The notes beneath the pieces were generated by a model, which had not been told where the DNA came from, ran no database searches, and saw only the letters and a program-made list of their open reading frames with translations. The position numbers were made by a program, and so were the translations under genes. From Opitutaceae bacterium (lineage in GTDB: Bacteria; Verrucomicrobiota; Verrucomicrobiia; Opitutales; Opitutaceae), in the NCBI GenBank assembly GCA_016794785.1, contig JAEUHC010000021.1:62001-126000 (forward strand): a stretch of 64,000 nt of DNA, read 5' to 3'. This document shows positions 25,039 through 35,287 of the stretch, one piece after another. Position 1 is the first letter of the stretch. Each line of letters starts with the position of its first letter.

Positions 25039-25623
25039 ATGAGTCGCAATTACCTCTGCTGCGCCAGCGGGGTCGGGTTGTTCGTCACGCTCCTGCTGGG
25101 CGGGTGCGCTTCGGGGCAGATGAGCCGCATCGATCGCAACCGCGACATCTACGAGACGTGGCCGCTGGAGACGCGGCAGGCGGTGCTCGATGGCCGCGTG
25201 GAGCCGGGCATGGACACGGACATGGTGCGCGTGGCATGGGGCGAGCCGAGCGAGATCGCGACCTCGCCGGCGGGTGACGAAATTTGGGTTTTCAAACGGG
25301 GCGGCAGCGATGGCTCGGTTTATTATCCGGGCGGTGTCGCAAGCGGCGGTGGCATCGGCGGCGGGATGGGTGGGATTGGGGTGGGCGGCACCGGGTCGGG
25401 CATCGGCATCAGCACGGGCCGCGGCGGCACGTCCATCGGCACGAGCGGAGGGATCGGCATTGGCGGTGGGATTGGTGGCACGGGGATCGGCGGGATCGGC
25501 GGCACCGGCATGGGTGGCATCGGCGGGCCGATTGTGACGCCGCCTACGCCGCCCGATGTGCGTGAGGTGGTTTTCCGCAACGGCAAGGTTTTGCGCGCGG
25601 ATCCGCCTTTCGGCAAAAACTAG
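25039..25623 (+). CDS. Lipoprotein with glycine-isoleucine repeat tail
   Basis: 194 residues. The signal ends in a lipobox (LLGGCAS). A short conserved-looking region follows (ETRQAVLDGRVEPGMDTDMVRVAWGEP), resembling the small outer-membrane BamE/SmpA-like lipoprotein segment where a helix precedes GxP. From about residue 98 to 172 the chain is low complexity, built from GGIGG, GTGIGG and GTGMGG units, and it ends in a short basic tail. I do not recognise a named family for the whole protein. Its stop overlaps the convergent surE stop by 4 bases. Confidence 0.7.
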   Translation: MSRNYLCCASGVGLFVTLLLGGCASGQMSRIDRNRDIYETWPLETRQAVLDGRVEPGMDTDMVRVAWGEPSEIATSPAGDEIWVFKRGGSDGSVYYPGGVASGGGIGGGMGGIGVGGTGSGIGISTGRGGTSIGTSGGIGIGGGIGGTGIGGIGGTGMGGIGGPIVTPPTPPDVREVVFRNGKVLRADPPFGKN

Positions 25624-26405
25624 CCCAGCGCCCCGAGGGCTTTGTAGTCGAGGACTGTGTGGCTGATCTGGCCGGCGGCCAATGCGGCGCGATCAGTCAG
25701 CGGCTCAAGGGGTGAAAGATCGTCGCCGAGGCGGAAGATGAGGCGGTGCGTGCCATCATCGCCCGCGGGGCTGAAGAGGCCGGGCACGACGACGCGCGCG
25801 GGCACGGTGCGGCGGACTACGCTGTGCGCGTGGCAGGGCAGCGGGAAGTTGACGTTGTGCACGATGAAACTGCGCGCGGGCGTGGCGGCGGCAAAATCCG
25901 GCGCGAGCCGGGCGGCATGGCGGGCGGAGATTTTCAGCATCGCGTGCAGTTCGGCGTCGGGCACGTCGCCGTCGGCCTTGAGCTTCTCGTAGATGGGCGC
26001 GCTGAGATCTTGGGAGAACGCGACAGCGGGCAGCCCGTGGAGGGCGCCTTCCCAAGCTCCGGCGATGGTGCCGCTGGCGATGATGAAGCCCAGCGAAGCG
26101 TTGAGGCCGATGTTGATGCCGCTCACCACGGCGTCGATGGTCAGGTCTCGCGGCAGGAGATGGCCGACGGCGATGTTGACGGCATCGCTTGGCGTGCCGT
26201 CGACGATCCAAGTGGGGCAACCGAGGCCGCGGTCGGCGGCGGTGGCATGGACGGGACGATTGCGCGACTTGGCGGCGCCGACCCAGCTCTGCTCGCGCTT
26301 GGGCGCGGCGACGAAGAGTTCGTGGCCGCCGGCACGCAGGGCATGCACGAGTTCGTGGAGGAACACGCTTTCAATGCCGTCGTCGTTGGTGACCAGAAAA
26401 CGCAC
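25620..26405 (-). CDS. surE: 5'/3'-nucleotidase SurE
   Basis: 261 residues of the SurE family, metal-dependent phosphatases that release phosphate from nucleoside monophosphates. The N-terminal metal site is intact (TNDDGIES), followed by the KREQSWVGAAKS segment, DGTPSDAVN and the SGINIGLNAS loop with its conserved asparagine. Length is normal. It is transcribed convergently with the lipoprotein gene and lies downstream of pnp, separated from it by a strong terminator, so it is probably a separate transcription unit. Confidence 0.92.
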   Translation of the reverse strand: MRFLVTNDDGIESVFLHELVHALRAGGHELFVAAPKREQSWVGAAKSRNRPVHATAADRGLGCPTWIVDGTPSDAVNIAVGHLLPRDLTIDAVVSGINIGLNASLGFIIASGTIAGAWEGALHGLPAVAFSQDLSAPIYEKLKADGDVPDAELHAMLKISARHAARLAPDFAAATPARSFIVHNVNFPLPCHAHSVVRRTVPARVVVPGLFSPAGDDGTHRLIFRLGDDLSPLEPLTDRAALAAGQISHTVLDYKALGALG

Positions 26406-26498
26406 GATGCCATCGCGCCGTGAATCGAGCGTGCGCGCAAAGGAAAACTCCGGCGTGCGTTTCGACTTTCGGCCCGGCGCTTTGCAAATGGACGGCGC

Positions 26499-26529
26499 AA
26501 AAAAGCCGCGACGGGGACGTCGCGGCTTT
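26499..26529 (-). terminator. Rho-independent terminator of pnp
   Basis: AAAGCCGCGACG and CGTCGCGGCTTT form a perfect 12-bp stem around a four-base loop (26502-26529). On the minus strand it is followed by six T residues (26504-26499). It lies 25 bases after the pnp stop codon. Confidence 0.88.
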
Positions 26530-26553
26530 GAGAGGTTCGAGCTTGGTCGGTGC

Positions 26554-28767
26554 TCAGGCCGTGGGCGCCTCGGCCGGGGCGGCTTGGCCGCCGCCCTGCT
26601 GCTGGCTCTCCATCTCGCGCATCGCGGCCTTGCGGGAGAGACGGACCTTGCCCGAGCGCTCGTCGATGCCGATGCACTTGACCCAGATCATCTCGCCCAT
26701 CTTCACGACGTCCTCGGTGCGGCGCACGCGCATTTCGGCGAGTTCGCTGATGTGGCAGAGTCCTTCCTTGCCCGGCGTGCATTCGACGAAGGCACCGAAG
26801 TCCTTGATGCCGGTGACGCGGCCATTGTAGATCTTGCCGACTTCGATGGGGGCGCCGCCGCCACCGCCGCCGGGGCCGCCGCCACCACCGCACAGGCCGT
26901 CGATCTCCGCGATGGCGCGGGCCATGGCGTCGCCATTGTTGGAGTAGATGAAGACCTTGCCGGAGTCGTCCTCGGCGATGTCGATCTGCGCGCCAGTGGT
27001 CTCGGTGATGCGGCGGATGGTCTTGCCGCCGGGCCCGATGAGCAGGCCGATCTTCTCGGGATCGATCTGGATCGTCTGGATGCGGGGGGCGTAGCGGGAG
27101 AGGTCGGCGCGGGGCGCGGGGAGCGAGCCGAGCATGACCTTGAGGATCTCGATGCGGGCGTCGCGGGCCTGGAAGACCGCGGTCTTGGCGATCTCGAAGG
27201 GGAGGCCGTTGATCTTGAGGTCGAGCTGGAAGCCCGTGATGCCCTTGGTCGTGCCGGCGATCTTGAAGTCCATGTCGCCGAAGTGGTCTTCCTCGCCGAG
27301 GATGTCGGTGATGGTTGTCCACTTGGTGATGCCGCCGTTGGCATCCATCTCGGTCATGAGACCGCAGGAAATGCCGGCGACGGGCGCGATGATCGGCACG
27401 CCGGCGTCCATGAGGGCGAGGCAGCCGCCGCAGATCGAGGCCATCGAGGTCGAGCCGTTGGAGGCCATGATCTCGGAGACGACGCGGATGGAGTAGGGGA
27501 ACGCATCCTCGGGCGGGAGCACCGGGACGAGCGAGCGCTCGGCGAGGGCGCCGTGGCCGATTTCGCGGCGGCCGGGGCCGATGAAGCGGCCGGCCTCGCC
27601 GACGGAGAACGGCGGGAAGTTGTAGTGGAGAATGAAGCTCTTGCTCGTGGCGCCGCCGGTGAGGCCGTCCATGTCCTGGGCTTCCTTCGTCGGCCCGAGG
27701 GTGACGATGGCGATGTTCTGGGTGTCGCCGCGCTGGAACATGGCGGAGCCGTGCACGCGGGGGAGGACGCCGACCTGCGCCTGGAGCGGGCGGAGGGACT
27801 TGGCGTCGCGCTTGTCGGAGCGCACGCCCTGGGCGAGGACGGTGGCGCGGTAGGCCTTGTATTGGAGATCCTCGAAGACGACGTTGAGGTCGACATCGGT
27901 GAACTTGCCTTCGCCGAGTTCGGCGACGAGGGCGGCCTTGGCCTCTTCCTTGAGGGCTTTGACGTTGGCGGAGCGGACGTTCTTCTCGAAGCCGAAGATG
28001 GCGGCGGAGATGCGCTCGGCGGGGACGACGCGCTCGATGATCGCGCGGGCCTCGGGCGTGGCACCGACGAGCTTGAAGACGGCCTTGGGTTTGCCGGCGA
28101 GACCCCGGAGTTCCTCGATAGCGGCGATGATGGGCTGGATGGCCTCGTGGCCGAAAGCGAGCGCCTCGATGAACTTCTCCTCGGAGATTTGGTCCGCGGA
28201 GCCCTCGATCATCAGCATGTCCTTCTTGTTGCCGACGTAGATCAGGTCGAGGGACGAGGAATACATCTGCTCGATCGTCGGGTTGGCGACGAACTTGTCC
28301 TCGATCAGCGCGACGCGGACGCAGCCGATCGGCCCGTTCCACGGGATGTCGGAGATGTGCAGCGCGGCGCTGGCGCCGTTGACCATCGCGATGTCGGAAT
28401 CGTTGATGAGGTCGGCGGAGAAGAGCTGGCCGATGATCTGGACTTCATTGAGGAAGCCCTCGGGGAAGAGCGGGCGGCAGGGGCGGTCGCAGAGGCGGGA
28501 GATGAGGATCTCGCGCTCGGAGGGACGGCCCTCGCGCTTGAAATAGCCGCCGGGGAAGCGGCCGGCCGCGGCGTATTTGTCGCGGTAGTCGACGGTCAGG
28601 GGGAAGAAATCCTGGCCGGGGCGCATGGTCTGCGCGGCGCAGGCGGTGACGAAGACGTTGGTCTCGCCGACGTTTACATTGACGGCGCCGCCGGCGAGCT
28701 GGGCGATGGAGCCGGTGGAGAACGTGAGCCCGAGGCCGGGCACGGTGACGGAGTGTTTCTGTTGCAT
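26554..28767 (-). CDS. pnp: Polyribonucleotide nucleotidyltransferase (PNPase)
   Basis: 737 residues with the complete PNPase layout: first RNase PH domain (GGYFKREGRPSEREILISRL), helical linker, second RNase PH domain with the catalytic GDMDFKIAGTTKG, KH domain (LIGPGGKTIRRITETTGA) and S1 domain (GKIYNGRVTGIKDFGAFVE). It degrades RNA 3'-5' by phosphorolysis. A run of about 11 glycines lies between KH and S1 (about 627-638), where other PNPases have a short charged linker. The start at 28767 (MQQKHSVTVPG) fits the family. The gene lies downstream of rpsO as in many bacteria and has a 310-base, hairpin-rich leader. Confidence 0.96.
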   Translation of the reverse strand: MQQKHSVTVPGLGLTFSTGSIAQLAGGAVNVNVGETNVFVTACAAQTMRPGQDFFPLTVDYRDKYAAAGRFPGGYFKREGRPSEREILISRLCDRPCRPLFPEGFLNEVQIIGQLFSADLINDSDIAMVNGASAALHISDIPWNGPIGCVRVALIEDKFVANPTIEQMYSSSLDLIYVGNKKDMLMIEGSADQISEEKFIEALAFGHEAIQPIIAAIEELRGLAGKPKAVFKLVGATPEARAIIERVVPAERISAAIFGFEKNVRSANVKALKEEAKAALVAELGEGKFTDVDLNVVFEDLQYKAYRATVLAQGVRSDKRDAKSLRPLQAQVGVLPRVHGSAMFQRGDTQNIAIVTLGPTKEAQDMDGLTGGATSKSFILHYNFPPFSVGEAGRFIGPGRREIGHGALAERSLVPVLPPEDAFPYSIRVVSEIMASNGSTSMASICGGCLALMDAGVPIIAPVAGISCGLMTEMDANGGITKWTTITDILGEEDHFGDMDFKIAGTTKGITGFQLDLKINGLPFEIAKTAVFQARDARIEILKVMLGSLPAPRADLSRYAPRIQTIQIDPEKIGLLIGPGGKTIRRITETTGAQIDIAEDDSGKVFIYSNNGDAMARAIAEIDGLCGGGGGPGGGGGGAPIEVGKIYNGRVTGIKDFGAFVECTPGKEGLCHISELAEMRVRRTEDVVKMGEMIWVKCIGIDERSGKVRLSRKAAMREMESQQQGGGQAAPAEAPTA

Positions 28768-29027
28768 AGAACGATCTTTTCTTTCGGACGATTCGGACGG
28801 ATTACGTGTCTCGGGTAAGGACGAGCCGGCCGGCGACACGCGACCGGAGAGGCTCGTTGGGCGTCCGCGGGAGGCGGACGCGGCGCTGGCAGGGGGAAAT
28901 GCCGGCGCGGTGGGGGACGGTTTTCGGCCGTCCCGCTTTCATCACTTCGCCCGGGGGCGAGAGATTTCCGTCTGACCCCGGTGGGGGGAGGGGCCAGGCG
29001 GAAATGTCCCGCTTGGTGACGAAGGTC
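28768..29027 (-). other. Structured pnp leader region without genes
   Basis: This 260-base stretch between rpsO and pnp has no plausible gene. It contains a series of inverted repeats: ACGAGCC/GGCTCGT (28821-28857), GCGTCCGC/GCGGACGC (28861-28881), CGCTGGCA/TGCCGGCG (28884-28907) and GGGACGG/CCGTCCC (28914-28934). In enterobacteria the pnp leader folds into an RNase III-cleaved hairpin used for autoregulation. A similar role here is an inference. Confidence 0.45.
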
Positions 29028-29064
29028 GGAAAAACAACAGGCGACCCGCGGATCGGGTCGCCTG
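29028..29064 (-). terminator. Rho-independent terminator of rpsO
   Basis: CAGGCGACCCG and CGGGTCGCCTG pair perfectly over 11 bp with a five-base loop (29038-29064). On the minus strand a T-rich run (TTGTTTTTCC) follows. It lies 13 bases past the rpsO stop codon, so pnp needs either read-through or its own promoter. Confidence 0.85.
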
Positions 29065-29077
29065 TCTGTTGAAAGAG

Positions 29078-29344
29078 TTACTTGCGGAGATTCAGCTTCT
29101 GGAGGAGTTCGCTATACTTGGGCAGATTGGTCCGCTTCAAGTAGTCGAGCAGCTTGCGACGGCGGGAGGCCATCTGGAGCAGCCCGCGGCGCGAGTGGAA
29201 ATCCTTGCGATGCGTGCGCAGGTGCTCGGTCAAGTGATTGATCCGGGCGGTGAGCAGCGCGATCTGAACTTCGGACGAGCCGGTGTCCTTCTCGTGGATT
29301 TTGTATTGCTGGATGATTTCGGGTTTAACGACTGCGGTAGACAT
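29078..29344 (-). CDS. rpsO: 30S ribosomal protein S15
   Basis: 88 residues, full length for S15. The conserved features are HEKDTGSSEVQIALLTARI, LTEHLRTHRKDFHSRRGLL and RRRKLLDYLKR. It binds the central domain of 16S rRNA early in small-subunit assembly. The start at 29344 matches the family; the open frame extends upstream without family similarity. The arrangement rpsO-pnp is conserved in many bacteria. About 245 bases separate it from the dciA-like gene upstream. That gap is GC-rich, and I see no gene in it. Confidence 0.97.
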   Translation of the reverse strand: MSTAVVKPEIIQQYKIHEKDTGSSEVQIALLTARINHLTEHLRTHRKDFHSRRGLLQMASRRRKLLDYLKRTNLPKYSELLQKLNLRK

Positions 29345-29590
29345 GGTTTTATGGTTGGATTCACGACTGTAGGGAACCCTTGCGGGCTCCGTGCCGCCCG
29401 TCCCGCCCGATTGGTGGTCGGAGGGGACCGGCGTCACCGTTCTCACCCCGAGGAATCGGGGCCAGTGTGGTGGCCACCCGCAACCGGCGGGCGTCCACTG
29501 ACGCAAGGAAACAGGCTCCCGAACGGCGCGACGGGGCGCAAGCGCAAATTCGGCCCGGGCCGACGGACCCAAGGGGGCACCCCGGCAAGC

Positions 29591-29974
29591 TCAGCCGGCT
29601 CGCAGATTCAGGGACTTTATCCCTTCGCAACCAGGTAGCTTGCGGATGCGGGCGACGATCTCGGCGCGGTGGAGGAAGAGTTCGTTGCGCACGACGGCGT
29701 GGGCGGCGAGGACGATGAGGCGATTGCGCTCAATGGCGGCGGGGTGCGAATAGGACGCGTTGGCGGAGCCGACGAGGGCCGGCCATTGCTCGCGGATGGT
29801 GTGCTCGGGCGCCTCGCGGCCGATGCGGTGCTTTTGCAGCAGTTCCTCGACGAGATGGGCGAGGGTTTGGGCGGGGCGTTTGCGGGAGCGCGGCGGATCG
29901 TCGGACGGCACGCCGCGCAGATCGCAGACGAGATTCTCGGCGAGTTTGCTGAATTCATGGGGTGCGGCACTCAT
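29591..29974 (-). CDS. DUF721 / DciA-like protein
   Basis: 127 residues with the DUF721 core: IREQWPALVGSANASYSHPAAI, then IERNRLIVLAAHAVVRNELFLHRAEIVARI. DciA proteins load or handle the replicative helicase DnaB in bacteria that lack DnaC. Those usually have the same KH-like core, so this is the likely role, though DUF721 proteins are diverse. The start at 29974 overlaps the stop of the glycosyltransferase gene upstream (ATGA), so they are co-translated with an unrelated LPS gene. Confidence 0.72.
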   Translation of the reverse strand: MSAAPHEFSKLAENLVCDLRGVPSDDPPRSRKRPAQTLAHLVEELLQKHRIGREAPEHTIREQWPALVGSANASYSHPAAIERNRLIVLAAHAVVRNELFLHRAEIVARIRKLPGCEGIKSLNLRAG

Positions 29975-30750
29975 GGCGTGGGGCGCTTGTGCTGTTCCTC
30001 GTAAAGTCGCGAATAGCGCACGAAGGTGCCGAAGGCCGTCGCCCACGCGATGTAGAAGCCGGGGAAACCATCGAGGAAACCGCGCCTCAACACGTAGGCG
30101 CGGAAAAAACGCCAGCCCGGCCGGAAGATCGCCGCGGCCAGGGAAAAGCGGGCGACCCTGGCTTGCTGCTGCCGCACGAAGAGGTCGGCGAAGGGGTTTA
30201 TCTTGGCGACGTGGGCGGCGAGGGTCGGGAACGAATAGTGGTGCAGGTCACCGCGGAGCGTGGCCACGGGGCCGCGGGCCTCGACCTTTTCGTGCACAAA
30301 CTCGTCGCCGCCCCATCGCGCCCGCTCGCGGTGGAAGAGCCGCAGGCTCAGATCGGGATACCAGTCGCCGTGCGTGATCCAGCGGTCGATGAACCAGACT
30401 TTGCGCGGGAAGCGGGCGCCGGCGAAGGTGTCGCGGTCCGCTCGGGCCAGAAAGGCCGCGATGCTCGCGCGCAACGCGGGCGAGACTTCCTCATCCGCAT
30501 CGAGCGACAGCACCCACGGCTGACGCGTGAGATCGGTGGCGGCGTTCTTGGTGTCGCGGTAGCCGCGCCACGGCAGGTGATGCACCTGCGCGCCGGCCGT
30601 GCGGGCGACGGCCTCGCTGGCATCGGTCGTGTCGTTGAGCACGACGATGATCTCCGCGACCCAGCCCTGCACGCTGGCGATGCAGCGCGGGAGGTTGTGC
30701 GCCTCGTTTTTTGCGATGATGGCGACGGAGAGTGGGAGCGGTGCGGCCAA
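29971..30750 (-). CDS. Family 2 glycosyltransferase, WaaE/KdtX type
   Basis: 259 residues. The GT2 nucleotide-sugar domain has LSVAIIAKNEAHNLPRCIASV and the DxD-like motif LSLDADEEVS. The WDYPD-like motif (HGDWYPDLSLRLF) and the C-terminal GFLDGFPGFYIAWATAFGTFVRY are typical of WaaE-type LPS core glucosyltransferases. It probably adds a sugar to the lipopolysaccharide inner core at the cytoplasmic face. The only plausible start is TTG at 30750, 15 bases after the upstream glycosyltransferase stop. It belongs to the LPS run at 29971-35282. Confidence 0.88.
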   Translation of the reverse strand: MAAPLPLSVAIIAKNEAHNLPRCIASVQGWVAEIIVVLNDTTDASEAVARTAGAQVHHLPWRGYRDTKNAATDLTRQPWVLSLDADEEVSPALRASIAAFLARADRDTFAGARFPRKVWFIDRWITHGDWYPDLSLRLFHRERARWGGDEFVHEKVEARGPVATLRGDLHHYSFPTLAAHVAKINPFADLFVRQQQARVARFSLAAAIFRPGWRFFRAYVLRRGFLDGFPGFYIAWATAFGTFVRYSRLYEEQHKRPTP

Positions 30751-30765
30751 GGCGCGGATGAAGGA

Positions 30766-31704
30766 TTAAATCTTTCCCACGAGCGAGCGCGGGATTTGGT
30801 AGAGGTAGCCGCACGAGCGCCACGCGCGCACCAGGGCTTTCTTGGCCTCGCCGGGGCGGCAGAGGATCGTGTTGAGGAGGGCGACGAGCGTGTAGCCGAG
30901 CGCCTTGGCGACATTGGCGAAAAAGCGCCCGATCAAATAGCCCGCCGCGCCGGGCTGTCCCGCGCGGTCGATGACGCGGGAGCGGGCCGAGTCGAAGGCG
31001 TGGCGCCGCGCGTAGCGGAACGTCGTGCGGCTCGCCGGCATCTGGTGCTGCACCGCCGCGGCCGGGGCGAACCACACCTCAAGCCCCGCGTCGCGCACGC
31101 GGCGCACCATCTCGCTGTCGCCCCCGGAGAAATAGTTTCCCGCCGCCCGATCAAGCGCGGTGTGAAAGGTGCCGAGTTGCGTGAAGACCCACTTGGGGAA
31201 CGCGAGGTTGGCGCCCATCGGCGAGTGCCGCGGCTCGAGCGGGCCGGTCCCCTCGCGAAAGGCCAGGGGTGCGTGCCACTCGCGCACCCAGTCGGGCAGG
31301 CCGTCGGGGAAAACCGGGATCACCTCGCCGCCGATGGCGCCGATGCGGCGCGTGGCGGCGTCGGCCAGCAGCGGCACGGCCATCTGCGCGAGCCAGTCGG
31401 GCTGCACCAGGATGTCGTCGTCGCCAAACACGATGACCTCGCCGCGGGCCTCGGCGATGGCACGGTTGCGCGCGTAGTCCAAGCCCTGTTGTTTTTCGAG
31501 GAGGTAGCGCGGCGCGGGGGTGGCGCCGGCGAACTCCGCCACGATCGCGCGGGTATTGTCGGTCGAGTTGTTGTCGATCACGAGCACCTCGAAGTGGTCG
31601 CGCGGGAACTGCTGGGCGGCGAGGCCGGCGAGCGTCTGGCGCAGAAAGTCCGCGCGATTGTAGGTCGGGATCGCGACGGTGACTTTGATGGGGGAGGTGC
31701 TCAC
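30766..31704 (-). CDS. Family 2 glycosyltransferase
   Basis: 312 residues. The N-terminal GT2 domain has VTVAIPTYNRADFLRQTL, VLVIDNNSTDNT and the acidic metal motif VFGDDDIL. A QHQMPASRTTFRYARRHAF segment and a terminal amphipathic, partly hydrophobic stretch (about 255-312) suggest membrane contact. It probably transfers a hexose to LPS or another envelope glycan; donor and acceptor cannot be told. The GTG at 31704 was chosen because residues immediately after it begin the family domain. It reads away from the methyltransferase gene 85 bases upstream and into the WaaE-like gene. Confidence 0.83.
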   Translation of the reverse strand: MSTSPIKVTVAIPTYNRADFLRQTLAGLAAQQFPRDHFEVLVIDNNSTDNTRAIVAEFAGATPAPRYLLEKQQGLDYARNRAIAEARGEVIVFGDDDILVQPDWLAQMAVPLLADAATRRIGAIGGEVIPVFPDGLPDWVREWHAPLAFREGTGPLEPRHSPMGANLAFPKWVFTQLGTFHTALDRAAGNYFSGGDSEMVRRVRDAGLEVWFAPAAAVQHQMPASRTTFRYARRHAFDSARSRVIDRAGQPGAAGYLIGRFFANVAKALGYTLVALLNTILCRPGEAKKALVRAWRSCGYLYQIPRSLVGKI

Positions 31705-31788
31705 GCGGAGTGGCCTACGGCACGGGCGGGCCGGGGCATTGACAAGAAAAAGCTTCCCGCGTCGCGCGGCGACGCGTTGCCTTGCGCG

Positions 31789-32499
31789 ATGGCGTTCAAG
31801 CACTGGCCTCTCGTTCGCGACGTGCGTTTCGCGCAGAAATGCGGGCGCTACCTGCGCGGCGCGCGCAAGCGCCGGCCCGATCTCCGGTGGGACGAGTTCC
31901 TCCGCATCGCGCGGCACTTCAAGCAGGACGACATGGGCAGCTTCGCCGAGCGCGGCTACCTCTTCCAACTCGCGAGCGATCTGCCGGCCGACGCGCAGGT
32001 GATCGAGGTCGGCTCGTGGATGGGCGCCTCGACGTGCTTCATCGCCGGCGGACTGAAGGGCGCGACGGCGAAGATTTTCGCGGTCGACAACTTTCAGGGC
32101 CTCTCGACCTGCGGCGAGGACAGCGCGTGGTATAACCGGCATTTCCAAAAACTCGGCGCCAAAAGCACGCTGGAGATTTTCCGGCAGAACTTCGCCGACC
32201 TTGGCTTCGCGTCACGCGCTGAGCCGGTTGTGAGCGATTCACTTGCCGCTGCGACTACGCTCGCCGTGAAGCGCGGCACGATCGATTTCATCTTCATCGA
32301 CGGCGATCATAGCTACGAGGCGTGCAAGGCGGACATCGCCGCGTGGGCGCCCTTCGTGAAACGCGGCGGAGTGATCGCGTTTCACGATTTCGGCAGCCGG
32401 GCCGACGGCGTGACGCGCGCGATTTTCGAGGAGACCAAGGCCGGCCGCTTCGCCGAAATCGTCGGCGTGGCGGGGACGATCATCGCGTATCGGATGTAA
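31789..32499 (+). CDS. Class I SAM-dependent methyltransferase (Methyltransf_24 type)
   Basis: 236 residues. The SAM-binding motif is VIEVGSWMGASTCFIAGGL, followed by IFAVDNFQG. The downstream FIFIDGDHSYEACKADIAAWAPFVKRGGVIAFHDF is the hallmark of the Methyltransf_24 group, often found in glycan biosynthesis clusters. It may methylate a sugar of the LPS. It is the only plus-strand gene in the LPS run. Its last 20 bases overlap the end of the convergent heptosyltransferase gene. The ATG at 31789 begins the family region. Confidence 0.82.
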   Translation: MAFKHWPLVRDVRFAQKCGRYLRGARKRRPDLRWDEFLRIARHFKQDDMGSFAERGYLFQLASDLPADAQVIEVGSWMGASTCFIAGGLKGATAKIFAVDNFQGLSTCGEDSAWYNRHFQKLGAKSTLEIFRQNFADLGFASRAEPVVSDSLAAATTLAVKRGTIDFIFIDGDHSYEACKADIAAWAPFVKRGGVIAFHDFGSRADGVTRAIFEETKAGRFAEIVGVAGTIIAYRM

Positions 32500-33520
32500 T
32501 CACGCGCGCGACGGCGGCGAAGACCTCGGCCTCGGTGAGCTGGCGGACGCAGTAGCTGCGGTAGGAGTCGCCTTTCACGCAGGGCGACGGCAGCTGGCCG
32601 GCGGGAAAGCACGCGCAGGGGAGGGCGGTTTGCAGGACGGTGTGGCGCTCGCCGACCGGGCGCCAGATGGTGGCGTTTTGCGAACCGAAGAGCGCGACGA
32701 CCGGTGTGCCCACGGCCGCGGCGATGTGCATGGGGCCGCTGTCGTGGCAGAGAAACGCGTCGAACTGCGCGGCGAGCGCGGCAAACGCGCCGACGTGGGG
32801 CGCGGGTTCGAGGACGACCAAGTGTGTCTGGGCGTGGCGGCGAATCTCCTCGAGGAGCGGTCGCTCGCCCGGACCGGCGGTGAGAAATACCTGCACGCCT
32901 TGCTCATCCTGCAAGCGATCGCACACGGCCGCGAAACGGGCCGCGGGCCAGACACGGTGCGCACTGCGCGAGCCGGGATGGACCAGGACCTTCTTTCCGC
33001 CGGCCGGCACGAGACGTTGCGCGGCGGAGCAATCGGCGGCGCGCGGCACGAGGCGCACCTCGCATGAGACGAGGGGCACTCCGATGGCGGCGGGGAGGGC
33101 GAGGTAGGTGTCCGTGATGTGATGCGAATCGTAGAACGCATTCGTGACCTTGGCTGCGTGCGTGTAGAATCGCGGGTAGCGGTGGGTGATCAGCTCGCGG
33201 TCGAAGGTCGCGCGCACGGGGGCGCCGGTGAGGCGGGTGACGAGCGCGGTCTTCTCCGTGTTGTCGAAGTCGAGCACGTGCGTGAAGTGCGCGCGGCGCA
33301 GTGCGCGCACAAACCCGGGCCAGCCGAGTGCGCCGCGCGGAAAAGCCAGCGCCGCGTTGACCTCGGGATTGAGCGGCACGACGCCGGCGTAGGCGGCCTC
33401 GGTGAGAAACGTGATCTGCGCCGCCGGCCAGTGGAGGCGGAGATTCCGCACGACGCTCCCGAGCAGCACGATGTCGCCGAGATAGCGGCGGCGGATGACG
33501 AGGATGCGGGGCGCGGACAT
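32480..33520 (-). CDS. ADP-heptose:LPS heptosyltransferase family protein (GT9)
   Basis: 346 residues. N-terminal motifs RILVIRRRYLGDIVLLGSVVRNLR and the late FLCHDSGPMHIAAAVGTPVVALFG are diagnostic of GT9 heptosyltransferases. VLVHPGSRSAHRVWP marks the nucleotide-sugar domain. It probably adds heptose to the LPS inner core. A C-terminal tail with several cysteines (CACFPAGQLPSPCVKGDSYRSYCV) is common in the WaaC/WaaQ relatives of this family. It lies 22 bases after the MsbA-like gene in the same direction. Confidence 0.9.
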   Translation of the reverse strand: MSAPRILVIRRRYLGDIVLLGSVVRNLRLHWPAAQITFLTEAAYAGVVPLNPEVNAALAFPRGALGWPGFVRALRRAHFTHVLDFDNTEKTALVTRLTGAPVRATFDRELITHRYPRFYTHAAKVTNAFYDSHHITDTYLALPAAIGVPLVSCEVRLVPRAADCSAAQRLVPAGGKKVLVHPGSRSAHRVWPAARFAAVCDRLQDEQGVQVFLTAGPGERPLLEEIRRHAQTHLVVLEPAPHVGAFAALAAQFDAFLCHDSGPMHIAAAVGTPVVALFGSQNATIWRPVGERHTVLQTALPCACFPAGQLPSPCVKGDSYRSYCVRQLTEAEVFAAVARVITSDTR

Positions 33521-33542
33521 TTCGGCTCGCTGGCGCTCGCCG

Positions 33543-35282
<1,740 letters not shown>

Positions 35283-35287
35283 CAGGA

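Noticed and set aside
25323..25616. Proline-rich minus-strand frame (PIPP repeats)
   Set aside because: It is the reverse complement of the glycine repeat in the lipoprotein gene and has no other support.
25993..28818. A 941-codon open frame on the plus strand
   Set aside because: It is antisense to pnp, a well-conserved gene. High GC content produces long stop-free frames opposite real genes, and the translation has no recognisable family.
29962..32499. An 845-codon frame on the plus strand across the LPS genes
   Set aside because: Only its last 236 codons (from 31789) match a family, the methyltransferase. The rest is antisense to two glycosyltransferase genes.
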